Source: Chlorops oryzae
Lineage: Eukaryota; Arthropoda; Insecta; Diptera; Chloropidae
Length of the DNA stretch: 64,000 nucleotides
Reading direction: 5' to 3'
Assembly (NCBI GenBank): GCA_020466095.1
Contig: CM035806.1
Location: 35,500,060-35,564,059 of the forward strand
Shown here: positions 10,500 through 21,553 of the stretch, one piece after another
Numbering within the stretch: the first letter of the stretch is position 1
Layout of the letters: each line of letters opens with the position of its first letter
Notes under the pieces: generated by a model
What the model saw: the letters and a program-made list of their open reading frames with translations, nothing else
What the model was told of the DNA's origin: nothing
Database searches by the model: none
Made by a program: the position numbers and the translations under genes

Positions 10500-10855
10500 A
10501 GAGATTACCATCCGAAAGGAAATGCCCCACTGACATCATCGATGAAGTCAACGTGACATTGGAGCCGGAACGCATGCGATTTCATAGGGCGAAAAGAGAG
10601 AGCATTTGAGAGCAGCACATTGCTCTCTTCTCTCTAAATGTCAAATTATAGTTATCAAACACTCTCGTCTTCGCCCGCTCTTTCAATATTTCGAAAATTT
10701 TTAAAAATCTATTTTTAAAAATTTTTGTTCGCCTCAGCCAGGGATCGAACCGGCGATTTTCGCTAAAACCTTATTTAAATTTCAGTAGCCAATGAGAATC
10801 AAGCACGTGAACAGGACAGTGACTTTTTCATACAGGGGATAACGTCCCGCTGGGT
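10500..10855 (-). repeat. Copy related to the 57.8-58.4 kb element
   Basis: On the minus strand it contains the blocks GCTTGATTCTCATTGGCTAC and GGTTCGATCCCTGGCTGAGG, which correspond to 57959-57981 and 58068-58088. It also has CCGGCTCCAATGTCAC, which corresponds to 58333-58348. The A-box half of the tRNA-like segment is deleted. The outer end near 10842-10852 (CCCGCTGGG) resembles the CCCAGCAGG terminus, but the other end is degenerate. Confidence 0.55.
10727..10756 (-). repeat. 3' half of a tRNA-like segment
   Basis: The minus strand reads GGTTCGATCCC (B box, 10741-10751), then a GGCTGAGGCGA end followed by an A/T run. No A box remains on its 5' side. Confidence 0.5.
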
Positions 10856-11503
10856 GGTATCATCTACGACAAAAACCGGCGAAATCGTTTGTGACCAAAC
10901 CCAATGCTGAAAGGCTTCCATTAATTCATCACAGCTTGCCACTGACCAATTTTACTTACTAAAGAAATGTAGTTTGGTATTGAATATTTACATATTGCAT
11001 ACACTCTTTTAAGGTGACACAAGTCAAAAATCGTCAACTTTGAGTTAACATATGGAACATGATCACATGAGCACGAAAAATTCCATTCCGTTTTTGTTAT
11101 CATAAAAAGCCGAAAAAAAACCCGTCAATGCCTGTCTTCTTGCTTTGATTGACACTGCGACGCATTTTGTTTTTTGCGTTTTCTGAAAAACGAGAAATTT
11201 TGAGTTTGTGTCTCCTTAGAAGAGGGTGTACGATATAATCCTCAAATTTTGGCGCATCAGTATCTGGATTCTACTGTCATTTTTTGGCAAGGGCAACATC
11301 CTACAGATCGAACCATCCAACCGATCGCTTCGAAACTCTTATATTCCACTTATTAATACTTCTCGCAGGTACCAGATTTCCATCCGACTTTTTTATATCA
11401 GACAACCTGAACAGCCTCTATCGTGTGTGTTGCCTAACGACCTGCTTTTATTCTTGTGTATTCTTTGACTAAAAAAATATATTAATAATGTAAAAAAAAA
11501 AAA
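10856..11503. other. No recognised feature
   Basis: AT-rich sequence that ends in an A run where the DINE-like repeat begins. No supported ORF. Confidence 0.45.
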
Positions 11504-12240
11504 ACAAGTAAGGGTGTTATAGCCAGGCGAGCCTGACAATAAAATACCCGACACAGACACATGTGTTCAAATATTTTTTAATATCAAGAGTTATTTAAGG
11601 CCATAAGGGGCCCCATATACTGACATTTGTTAAATTTCTTTATGAAAACTGCCCGTTTGCCATGCCCACTTTTCCAATTTTTTTTAAATTCTAATCGGAG
11701 GCTTAGATATACGGTCAAATCCTAAGTTTCATTGAAATATTTGGAAAAAGTCAGATTTTGAGGCAGTTTTGAATTTCGGGTGTAGGAGACAATATTCGAA
11801 AAACGCCCTTCTGCCACGCCCACTTTTTCAATTTTTGGAAATCATATTACATGCCTTTAAACATGTTCAAATACCAAATTTCAACAAAATATCTTGAAAA
11901 ACCCAGATTTTAAAGCAGTTTATGTGATTTTCGTAACAGACCCTTGTACTGGAGGTACCCCTAAAAATAGTCCGATCGGGTCCATTATGGAACTTGTCCT
12001 TACTCCCCATTAGCACGCATACCTAATTTTGTCAAGATAGCTCAACTCCTTCAATAAGATAACTGTATACAGACAGACAGACAGACAGACGGACAAACAG
12101 ACGGACATGTCTAAATCGAATCTCCTGGTGACGCTGATCATTTCTATATACATTTTGTATGGTTTATCTCGACTAGTTCTGGGTGTTACACACAACCACA
12201 CAAACGCAATATATCCTCGACACAGAGTGTGTCGGGTATA
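11504..12240 (-). mobile_element. DINE-1-like (Helentron-type) repeat, full length
   Basis: I use the strand on which the element starts TATACCCGAC. Structure from that end: a subterminal inverted repeat CCGACACACTCTGTGTCG, a block ending near TGATCAGCGTCACC, a GTCT/GTCC microsatellite, and two related internal blocks of about 280 bp, each with CAGTACTGGAGG-type words. The other end has a GCCTGAC-type hairpin and finishes CACCCTTACTTG. The GTCY microsatellite next to a GATCAGCGTCA block and the subterminal inverted repeats are typical of DINE-1/Helentron elements. No protein is encoded. Confidence 0.75.
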
Positions 12241-12955
12241 AATATTCAAAACCTTTATTTATGCAGTTAAAGTTAAAATTTTAAAACATACTTAAAAGCA
12301 AGTAAAAATGATTGAAAAAATAAAAGAAAAAAAAAAACCAAAAAATGGTTACTATTTCTGCGTTTAGGGGAGAGGAGGGTATTACCGTGCACCTAATTTT
12401 AACTATAGTTTTGTCGGAAACTATTAAAGGTAGAATAATCAGTTATGGTCCAAGTCTTTTGTGATAAAAGCACAATATGAAGAAATTAATTATATAGCTT
12501 TGAAAGAAATTCAATTTAGAAGACCGAAAGTACGGAATTGCCCGATGGGGGGTAATTCCGTACAACGATACTTTAAATTCGTACACTCTGATATGAAGAA
12601 GAATATGAGAATTCCTTTTAGAAATAAAACTATTTTGAATAAGCTGAAAGCGTTTTATGTTCTTTCCGAGTAAAAAACAAATTGAAAAGCTTATTCAAAC
12701 AAAAACTCAAACAAAGAAATGTTTTCACTTGTGCTTCAGCATGCATTTTTCCAACTTATTGGAATATAATCCGAATGCGAATCAGAATCCGAATCCGTAT
12801 CTGAATTGAAAGCAAGAATCCTAAGAAGGCTTGTTGCTTCTGGGCGCTTTATTGAGCGCCTTATTGATTTCAAAATTTCTTTCGAGAAAAATATTCTCTT
12901 TGAGCTTCCTGAAAGTTTTTGTTACACAGTAAAAACTAAAGTTTAAATTTAATAC
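12241..12955. other. No recognised gene; small hairpin
   Basis: A GTACGGAATT ... AATTCCGTAC hairpin sits at 12530-12563, and an imperfect AATCCGAATGCG run lies near 12768-12810. No supported ORF. Confidence 0.4.
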
Positions 12956-13435
12956 CAATTTTGATGTTCATAAGTAGATATATAACAACCAAAGGAAAAT
13001 AAACCTTTTGGTAAAAGGGAAAAATTAGAATTTTTGAACTTAAAAATTAATACATTTTGCCCCATCTAGTTCTTTAAATTGAGTGGATTTTAAGCTTTAA
13101 AATATTTCGGTGTCCACCTAATTCGTAGGTGGAAAAATTTGAATTCTCTTACCATCCTTAAAAATGATTTTTCAAATTTGTCAAATGTAACAATAGATAG
13201 AAATGTAGAAACAATGGTTTAATCACTGTATAGTCCAATATCTCCGTTTCGGTCATTGGAAGTGAAAATGTATATCTGACTGTCAACTTTGTCAAGACTC
13301 AAGCTGCCTTCAAAAATGTATAGACCCCACTAAGAGATAAATAAAATTCAAACATTTGCCTGATTTTTTTTTTTCAAATGCAATTTTTAGTTGTTTGCCA
13401 AAAATTTGGCTAAGCAAAATATCTCGACTAAATAG
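12956..13435 (+). repeat. Diverged direct repeat, copy 1
   Basis: The block order AAATTGAGTGGATTTT, GGTGTCCACCTAA, GTAGAAACAATGG, AGTCCAATATCTCC, TTCAAACATTTGCC recurs in the same order at 14034-14588. The copies differ by many small insertions. Nothing suggests LTRs: there are no clean TG...CA ends and no retroviral-type interior. Confidence 0.6.
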
Positions 13436-14033
13436 TAAAAAAATATATTTTGACATATATTAAACACAGATTCAATCACGAGTTTGAAAAAGAATAAAAC
13501 TGGCAACGGGCATGCCAGAATACACTGGCACTATGACAATCATTCATGGTACTTTTGATATAGCTTTTTGCACATGGTCACTGGTCGTTTTAAAATGTTA
13601 GGAGTGCTTACTTTGTGCTCTTCTAGACTGAAGCTCGGTCTACAACACTATCATCCGAGTCGAAAGCAAACATTTTATTTTTTTTTAAACTTCTTGTGTT
13701 TATTTGAAAATTAAAATGAATAAAGATACAAAATTCAAAACTTACTGAAAATAATTTAGTGGAACAGTTTGATTTTCCACTAGTTATTTAAATTTTGAGT
13801 GGAAAAAAATGTTTAAGCACTAATTTTATTTTAGTGGAAATTTTTCAACTTCACTACCACTAGGCTTGTAGTTGAAGTTTTGTTTCACTACCACTAAAAA
13901 TAATAGTGGAACTGACACGTCGGGTTTCTTGCACTCAAATTTTTTTTATTAAAACCCACTAGCTCCACTACCACTAGATTGGGATTTAGTTAAAAATGTG
14001 AATCACCAAAAATTTAGTGCACTACCCCCAGGT
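13436..14033. repeat. TAGTGGAA/TTCCACTA-rich segment
   Basis: Between the two direct repeats the words AGTGGAA and TTCCACTA or CACTACCACTA recur on both strands from about 13755 to 13975, forming many possible hairpins. It could be a motif-rich foldback-like insertion, but I cannot define its ends. Confidence 0.4.
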
Positions 14034-14588
14034 CTGTATATAACAATGCCAAAATGGAATGAAATTAAAACCTTTTTGGTTCAAATAAAGAGAGAGAAAA
14101 ACATTTACAATTTTTCGTATGAATTATAAAATTAATAAATTTTGTTTTCTATTCTGAATTCTTAAAAATTGAGGGGATTTTTAAAGCTTTGTTGATTTTT
14201 CGGTAGGTACCACCTAAAAACACGGTGGAAACAAATTTTAAGGCTCTTGATGCACAGATTCCTTAAAAAGTGAATTTTTCCACAATTTTGTGTCTGAAAT
14301 GCTAACAAAGATAGAAAGATGAAACAATGGCGTTTAATTACACTGTGATAGTCCAAATATCTCCAGTTTTTGGCTCATATTTGCGTATGAGTTAAAATCT
14401 CATATTCTGGACTGGTTTCAAAATATGCCCAGAGACTCCCAAGCATCTCTCTCCAAAACACCGATGTGATAGGACCCCTCATCTAAGAGATATTCAAGTT
14501 TAAAATTCAAACATTTGCCATGATTTTTTTTTTATAAATAATTGCATATTTTTAGGATGATTTGCCACTAAATATTTTTGGAAGCCTG
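14034..14588 (+). repeat. Diverged direct repeat, copy 2
   Basis: Second copy of the block at 12956-13435, in the same orientation. It is slightly longer because of scattered insertions such as the extra words around 14395-14440. Confidence 0.6.
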
Positions 14589-15891
14589 GAAAATTTAGAG
14601 TTTAAAATTACTAAAAATTGGAATACTCTTTTAGTATCTCAAAAATATGAGTGTAGAAGTAGTACCCATAAATAATATGACTACAAATTGTTGAACATTT
14701 ATCAACCTAAACAGTTCTTTTAATTTTGAGGGTCAAAAATATGTAGCTGTCGATATTCAATAAAAACTTTGTTGTGACACTAAGATCGATTGAAACCAAC
14801 TTCAATAATTCGAAATTTCTTAAGGAAAAACATCTGCTCGAAAATCAATCTTTGAATAAAGGAGGTCGAGCTAAGGCAGTCTGATTTAAATTGCAATTCA
14901 AATGTCATAAACAACTAAGTAATTGAAGCTGGGATTTTTCAAACTTTTATCGCCTTTGATCTGAATTATATATTGCGTTGCATAAATAAATCGGTTCTTT
15001 CTTCAAGTTCTGTGACATTGGATTGGTGTTTGCAATTTTCCTTTCTTCACCTGGCAATTTCTGTGTCGTTCTGCCGGTCAATGAAGAGTGTTAATATCGA
15101 CGAAGTTGAGCAGAATCTTGGCAGAATTCGGTACACAGAATTAGGACGATGTGAGCAAGTAAGATTTCGAGCATAGACGTAATTGGGCTTAGAAAAACCA
15201 AATATAATAAAATATTTTACGCATTGTCAACCTGGCCTGGCTAAAACATCATTTTTGGTTAATTTTTTTCATTAATTGCGTTGTCATTTTGAAAAAAGTT
15301 TTTTAATTTTTTTATATTTTTTATTTAATATTTATCTTTAATTTTGTTATTTTTAGCTCTGCAGCGTCTGCTCTGCAGCAGTCGTATAAGAGTTCGTGGA
15401 TGCATCTACAAACATCAGAGTTGCAACATCGAACATCAAACCGAACCGATTTAGTCGCAAGTAATTAAATGTTCATTTCTTCGGACTGTTGAACCACAAA
15501 ACAAAGCAAAACATTTTACCTAATTTATTCACCTGTGACTTCGATGTTGAGACCTTCGAAGTTATTTCTCTAAATAAATGCATTTTTCAGTGTTTATAAT
15601 CCTCTTGCGAAATGCGCTTCCCATTTGAATGTGTAGAGCCTTCCATTTTAATTCCATTTCATTCGAAAGCGTTTCTCGTTTAAGTGATACGAAGTGATTC
15701 ATTAAAACGGAAGAAAATTTATACACAGAAATATATTTTTCATAACCAGTTTTCCAGCCTTATTTGCGTAATTTCGGACGAACATGTTGAGTCCTTTTTA
15801 TATATTTTTAGCAGTGAATCCCTATTCAGAGAACTTTACTGCATACTTTCAAAAGATTTGTTTTTGCATATAAAAATGAAATAAACAATGG
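14589..15891. other. No recognised gene
   Basis: AT-rich sequence. A 67-codon ORF at 14973-15176 has no recognisable features. The GC-richer part at 15357-15400 contains a CTGCAGCGTCTGCTCTGCAG palindromic run. Confidence 0.4.
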
Positions 15892-16067
15892 CAGTCAGGG
15901 GCGGACAATTTGCCGCCCTAGGAAGTTAAGATTTTGCTGCCTCAGACAGCAGGCTGATTTTCCTTTTTTCCGTTATCGATGCGTTGACGGTCAGAATTTC
16001 CCGTTCCCAAAAACTTGCCGCCCTAGGCAGCCGCCTATGTGTTGCCTATGAGGTTAATCCGCCACTG
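15892..16067. mobile_element. Short hAT-like MITE
   Basis: The left end is CAGTCAGGGGCGGACAA and the right end, inverted, is CAGTGGCGGATTAACC. Internal GCCGCCCTAGG words occur near both ends. The CAGTGGCGG terminus is hAT-like, but I see no matching 8-bp duplication, so the exact left boundary or the class could be wrong. Confidence 0.5.
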
Positions 16068-16176
16068 ATATATTCTAAATTTTCTAGTCGTTTTTTCGGG
16101 CTTAGCGGCGAATGGAAAATTACAACAACGCAGTGGACACGATCCGTGTGTAGGTAAATAGTCACTACATACCAAC

Positions 16177-16942
16177 TAGGGATTCCAATCCCGGGATCCC
16201 GGACGTTTTCTAGTCCCGAAAATCCCGGGATTAGTCTTCGTTAGTCCCGGGGCATTTTTGCAATTATTTTTAACTGTCGAGGTAGAAATATCGAAATATA
16301 ATCAGATGAAAATGCTTTAAGATATAACGTTGCAAGTGGGTGTAATACCTTAGTGGACATAAAAATCTATACGATGGTTATTTTTGTACGTTTAGTACAT
16401 TAAATGCGATAACTACATGTTTTACGTAGCTGCAGTGTTGTTAAATGTAGGTACAATTCCCTCACGACTTTGACAGCTGGGTTTGGTGGTAAACGAAAAA
16501 CCTGATTAGAAAATAATTTGATTTGTGAGAGAAAATCGATTTTTGTATTTTAAACCATTAAAATACGCAGTCGCCAGACTATTGTAATTCAGCTATGATA
16601 ATGCAAATATAAGTAAATAAAATCGTAAGGATTTTTGTAGGGAAAAATTTGTGTAAGCAAAGGAAAAAGTAGTGATTTTTTGGGGCTGTGTAGGGAATAT
16701 CAGAAAAAGAATTTAACAACACTGATTCAGCTGTTATGCTTCAAATAACTGGAATGTTATTAAGTTTTTGTTTTTTTTTTATTGTTGTTAATGTGAAACA
16801 TAGCTCAAATAAAAAAAATTTTAAAATTTATTCGTTTTAAGCATTCTTCCTAATCCCGGGACCGATCCCGGGATCCCGGGATTGAAATTTTTGAATCCCG
16901 AAATCCCGGGATTGGCATTTTGGCCATTTTTTGGAATCCCTA
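16177..16942. mobile_element. hAT-type MITE, TAGGGATTCCAA ends
   Basis: The ends are TAGGGATTCCAATCCCGGG and, inverted, TAGGGATTCCAAAAAATGG. The element is flanked by a perfect 8-bp direct repeat ATACCAAC (16169-16176 and 16943-16950). Repeated ATCCCGGGAT words lie inside both ends and would fold on each other. No ORF of note. The 8-bp duplication fits hAT, with P-type superfamilies as alternatives. Confidence 0.85.
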
Positions 16943-17017
16943 ATACCAACGTATGCAAATAAATAAAATATATTGACTTCTGAAGGCGAAGCAATTTAAG
17001 CTGACCTACGTCACATA

Positions 17018-17085
17018 GCTGACGTGGACCAGGTGGTTCAGATGCCTGATTATGACATTGCTGGCGGGTTCGAAATAGATCGGAT
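17018..17085 (+). repeat. Weak tRNA-like segment
   Basis: An A-box match TGGACCAGGTGG at 17025-17036 and a B-box start GGTTCGA at 17067-17073 have tRNA-like spacing, but the end of the B box (AAATA) is poor. It could be an old SINE head. The rest of 16951-17248 shows nothing recognisable. Confidence 0.35.
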
Positions 17086-17248
17086 CAGACTTCTATTTAA
17101 GGCAATTAAAAAGAGAATTTTAAGATTGCCAAAAATGAATTTTTCAATACCTATAGAAATATTGGACCCTAAAGTCGAATAAAAGAATAAAAACCTTGAA
17201 ATTGAATTTTTATGCAATTTTCTTATAAGTGAGATTCATGTAGCATCC

Positions 17249-17708
17249 GCTTTTTGACGAAAGAACAACCCGATCGGACCATTTTTAGGGGTACCTCCAG
17301 TACTAGGGTCTGTTGCGAAAATCACAAAAACTGCTCGAAAATCGGAGTTTTGCATGATATTTTGATAAAATTTGATGTTTGAACATATTTTAAGGCAATT
17401 AATGTCACTTCCACTATTAGTGGAAGTCCAATAAAATTGGCCAAATGGGCGTGGCAGAAGGGCGTTTTTCGAAAATTGTCTCATACACCCGAAATGCAAA
17501 TGGGACTTGAACGAAATTTGGCACTTATGCTTCCTTTGTAGCCATAAACATCCTCCTAAAAAATTTCTTGATCGGTCCATTATTAAGGGTACGTCCAGTT
17601 CTAGGGTCTGTCACAAAAATCCCAAAAGTACCCCAAAATCGGATTTTTTCGAAATATTTCAATGAAACTTAGAATTTTAGCGTATATTTAAGCCTCCGAT
17701 TAGAACTA

Positions 17709-17756
<48 letters not shown>

Positions 17757-17958
17757 AAAAGTGGGCGTGGCGAAAGGGCGGTTTTCATAAAGAAATTGAA
17801 CAAAATTCTGTATACGGGGCTCCTTATGGCCTTCAAAACCTCTTGAATATTCTTTGTTAGTGGTTCTGTTTTCTGGGCGTGGTTTAAAAGTCATTTAAAC
17901 ATGTGGGTCTGTGTCGGGTATTTTATTGCTCGCCTGACTATAACACCCTTACTTGTTT
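17249..17958 (+). mobile_element. DINE-1-like repeat, truncated at left
   Basis: It starts within the first internal block (CCCGATCGGACCATTTTTAG), so the TATACCCGAC end and microsatellite are missing. It runs through both internal blocks to the terminal TAACACCCTTACTTG. A 43-base A run at 17710-17752 lies in its right half. The GTACTAGAACTGG-type word of the right block is altered (CAGTTCTAGGG). Confidence 0.72.
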
Positions 17959-17978
17959 TCTTCTGTAGTCTTTGGCTA

Positions 17979-17983
17979 AAAAA

Positions 17984-18066
<83 letters not shown>
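17979..18066. repeat. (TA)n microsatellite
   Basis: An almost pure TA array with one shift (ATTAT) in the middle, starting about 20 bp after the end of the DINE-like repeat. Confidence 0.95.
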
Positions 18067-18069
<3 letters not shown>

Positions 18070-20236
18070 ACTCTATTGTCTTATGAAAAAAAAAAAAATA
18101 TTCCAATAAAGAAGTACTTACAAGTTATGCCGTTATGTTAAAATAACCCGGCAACTTAATGTAACTTAATCCAACTGAATTTTTTATATTGTTCCCCAAG
18201 TAGCAAAATAGGTCGAAAATTTTTAAATTCTTACCTATTTTAGGTCCCAATATTTTCTAGACTTAACCTTAATAGGGCAAAAATACGTCCGTGCGACGTC
18301 GCTGCGACGTAAGTGGGGAATAGAATGGAAGTCGCTTAGCGGTATTAAAAGGGCACAATAGGGCATTGCGACTTCAAAGTCAGGTCCGTTTATTCAAATA
18401 TTAGTCAAAAAGAAGTCCGTACGACATCTAAATGACCAATTTGCGACCTAATTGGACTTATGAGTAAAATGAAGTTTGCGAGAGAGTAAAACTGAATGGA
18501 ACGTGAAAAGAGAGTGAGCGATATATGCATCGATTGTAATCGAAATAATTATTTCGTTCTCATTCCCATGAACTTGTCTTGAAATGAATAAAGCATTTTC
18601 AATGAAATGTCTTCTATTTAATTAAATGCAATTAAATAAAAGACTTTATGCAAACACATTTCTCGATTGCAAGGAGCGAAACACATATGCCAGCCAAAAT
18701 TTATGGTAAAATCGTTCCTTCTACCTCTTATTTTTTCATGGGCCTTTCCAATTAAGAAAGATAAAATAAAATTTTATTAAATGAAAATATTTTTCCATAC
18801 AAAAAGCTAGCTCTAAAGCAGCTGTTATACGAACAAAGATGGAGAAGCGTAAAATGCGACCACAAAGTCCAAATTACTTATTTTTCTGACCATATAGTTA
18901 ACATCGACTTTGATATTGCGACCTATAAGTCGAAATTCCCAAATTAGCGCTTTTCGACTTGAAATATCCCTATTATGGCATTTATCACCTATTTAAGCGC
19001 TAATAGGTAATTTCGACCTATCGACGTCATCCCTCAATGAAAAATTATAATACACACTTGTTTGCGCAAGCTTAGATATTCCTCGATATGCTTTGTTATT
19101 GTGCGGATTTCTGACGATCAGTATTGCCAGGTTTATTTTTCGAAATATCTGACAAGCTAAGAAAAATATCTTCACTGAAGATAATTTATTTCTTCATTCA
19201 ATTATAATATAATATTTTCCAAACAAAAATCTTTTTTGAAGATAAAAATACTCATTTTAGCGGGGTATACATTTAGAATGAATTTTATACAGCTTTGTGA
19301 ATTGACTTATAGTTTTACCGGCAAATAAATTAAATATAATACTTACTGGAAACAAATTTTTTCTTTGATGATAACTTTTTATCACTCACCATTTCGCATC
19401 GGCGAAAAAAGTTCGAACTCGTTATTCCCTAATATGTATATCTTAATTGTTTTTGCATCGAAAGAAATTCAAAGCATTAATGTCAAAGGGTATTGCTCGA
19501 AGACTTAAGATTTTTTTCAATTCGGATTTTTCCAACTCGAAGGAACTTTTTTCTGAAGTGGATTTCTAAAGAGATTTTTGGAAAGTCTTCGAGGGAAAAG
19601 CTGCGCTTGAATACTGGCAACAATGAATTCAAATAATTATTACAATTATCAATATTTTCAAGTGATGCCAAATATCTTCAAGTGAAGATTTTTTGTATGG
19701 AGTTTCTATTTGTTTTGTGAATTTGTTTTCAAAAAAATTCTTCACTTCTGGCAACAATGCTGACAATATGGAGAGCGTGCTAGCTATAATCATAGATTAG
19801 TCACATTAGGTCGAAATAGGTCATAAAATTTTTTGTTATGTGACTTATTTCGACTTCAAAGTTAAATCGACTATGAAGTCCCAAAATCAAGTCCGCGCGT
19901 CTTTGAAGTCGCAGCATGCAATACAATTAGTCAACTTTTGTCCCTATTTCGCCCTATAAGTCACAGGGACTTTAAAGTCGCATTTAAGTCGAAAAATTGG
20001 TCGGTTTGCCCTAAAGAAATTACCTAATTTGGAACTCAAAGTCAAGTCAATATTAAGTCACAAATTATGGAATTTTTGCCTATTTGCGACATAAAATCTA
20101 GTTGTAAGTCAAGACGACTTCGAAGGCATAAAATTGGTCAAATAAAGGTAATTTGGACCTTCTAAACGGACTTTAAAGTTAAGTCTCATTTAAGGCCGAA
20201 AAAAAAGTCAGAAATAGGGTAATTTCAACCAAAATA

Positions 20237-21502
20237 ACAGGTTGGCTGATAAGTCCCCGGTCTGACACATAGATGGCGTCGCTAGTATTAAATGCATATT
20301 ATTTTCATATAGTGGCAACCTTCAAATGATTCGTGTCAAAATTTGACATCTGTAAGTCAATTAGTTTGTGAGATAGAGCGTCTTTTGTGAAGCAACTTTT
20401 GTTATTGTGAAAAAAATGGAAAAAAAGGAATTTCGTGTTTTGATAAAATACTGTTTTCTGAAGGGAAAAAATACAGTGGAAGCAAAAACTTGGCTTGATA
20501 ATGAGTTTCCGGACTCTGCCCCAGGAAAATCAACAATAATTGATTGGTATGCAAAATTCAAGCGTGGTGAAATGAGCACGGAGGACGGTGAACGCAGTGG
20601 ACGCCCGAAAGAGGTGGTTACCGACGAAAACATCAAAAAAATTCACAAAATGATTTTGAATGACCCTAAAATGAAGTTGATCGAGATAGCAGAGACCTTA
20701 AAGATATCAAAGGAACGTGTTGGTCATATCATTCATCAATATTTGGATATGAAAAAGCTCTGTGCAAAATGGGTGCCGCGCGAGCTCACATTTGACCAAA
20801 AACAACAACGTGTTGATGATTCTGAGCGGTGTTTGCAGCTGTTAACTCGCAATACACCCGAGTTTTTGCGTCGATATGTGACAATGGATGAAACATGGCT
20901 CTATCACTACACTCCTGAGTCCAATCGACAGTCGGCTGAGTGGACAGCGATCGGTGAACCGTTTCCGAAGCGTGGAAAGACTCAAAAGTCCGCTGGCAAA
21001 GTAATGGCCTCTGTTTTTTGGGATGGGCATGGAATAATTTTTATCGATTATCTTGAGAAGGGAAAAACCATCAACAGTGACTATTATATGTCGTTATTGG
21101 AGCGTTTGAAGGTCGAAATCGCGGCCAAACGGCCCCATATGAAGAAGAAAAAAGTGTTGTTCCACCAAGACAACGCACCGTGCCACAAGTCATTGAGAAC
21201 GATGGCAAAAATTCATGAATTAGGCTTCGAATTGCTTCCCCACCCACCGTATTCTCCAGATCTGGCCCCCAGCGACTTTTTCTTGTTCTCAGACCTCAAA
21301 AGGATGCTCGCAGGGAAAAAATTTGGCTGCAATGAAGAGGTGATCGCCAAAACTGAGTACTACCAAAATGGTATCAAAAAATTGGAAGGTCGTTATAATC
21401 GTTGTATCGCTCTTGAAGGGAACTATGTTGAATAATAAAAACGAATTTTGACAAAAAAATGTGTTTTTCTTTGTTAGACCGGGGACTTATCAGCCAACCT
21501 GT
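20237..21502 (+). mobile_element. mariner transposon (irritans subfamily, Himar1-like)
   Basis: The left TIR starts ACAGGTTGGCTGATAAGTCC at 20237 and the right TIR ends GGACTTATCAGCCAACCTGT at 21502. They are perfect inverted repeats over at least 27 bp. The element is flanked by TA on both sides (20235-20236 and 21503-21504), the mariner target duplication. It encloses one long transposase ORF. Intact ends and an uninterrupted reading frame indicate a recent insertion. It lies in the right arm of the older foldback-like element, which dates it as the later event. Confidence 0.98.
20416..21435 (+). CDS. mariner transposase, 339 aa, C-terminal in-frame gap
   Basis: Cut-and-paste transposase that binds the mariner TIRs and inserts at TA. 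The ATG at 20416 (MEKKEFRVLI) is the family start; a GTG three codons upstream is in frame but is not expected to be used. Residues 1-115 form the two helix-turn-helix DNA-binding region. WVPRELTF (119-126) is the linker motif. The catalytic triad is present by my count: D158 (TMDETW), D252 (HQDNAPCH) and D287 (SPDLAPSD), with the D-34-D spacing of mariners. As I recall Himar1 (348 aa), this protein matches it almost throughout but lacks about nine residues after EEVIAKTE, around residue 314. The gap is in frame and outside the triad, so activity is uncertain rather than excluded. Confidence 0.96.
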   Translation: MEKKEFRVLIKYCFLKGKNTVEAKTWLDNEFPDSAPGKSTIIDWYAKFKRGEMSTEDGERSGRPKEVVTDENIKKIHKMILNDPKMKLIEIAETLKISKERVGHIIHQYLDMKKLCAKWVPRELTFDQKQQRVDDSERCLQLLTRNTPEFLRRYVTMDETWLYHYTPESNRQSAEWTAIGEPFPKRGKTQKSAGKVMASVFWDGHGIIFIDYLEKGKTINSDYYMSLLERLKVEIAAKRPHMKKKKVLFHQDNAPCHKSLRTMAKIHELGFELLPHPPYSPDLAPSDFFLFSDLKRMLAGKKFGCNEEVIAKTEYYQNGIKKLEGRYNRCIALEGNYVE

Positions 21503-21553
21503 TAGGTCGATGCGACTTACTGCTGGTCAAAGCGCCCTATTTCGCTACTTGGG

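Larger units (their letters stand above)
18195..21553. mobile_element. Foldback-like TIR element, interrupted by mariner
   Basis: The left end CCCAAGTAGCAAAATAGG (18195-18212) and the right end CCTATTTCGCTACTTGGG (21536-21553) are inverted repeats with one mismatch. Both arms (18195-18480 and 19790-21553 outside the mariner) are filled with short words such as AAGTCGNNATT, GACTTNAAAGTC and AATAGGTCGAA on both strands. The middle (18500-19780) is ordinary AT-rich sequence. This motif-filled arm architecture resembles foldback elements. A similar motif-rich fragment occurs at 28140-28460. No target duplication was found. Confidence 0.65.

Noticed and set aside
10009..10575. 188-codon minus-strand ORF
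   Set aside because: No family motif, no consistent signal or domain pattern, and its 5' end overlaps the tRNA-bearing repeat, so it is most likely chance.
12010..12249. Repeated ORF with CRGYIAFVWLCVTPRTSRD seen in several places
   Set aside because: It is the chance translation of the conserved DINE-like terminal block (TATATTGCGTTTGTGTGG ...). It appears wherever that block does and has no independent support.
12956..14588. LTR retrotransposon formed by the two direct repeats
   Set aside because: The repeats are only about 600 bp apart, strongly diverged, without TG...CA ends, primer-binding site or gag-pol sequence.
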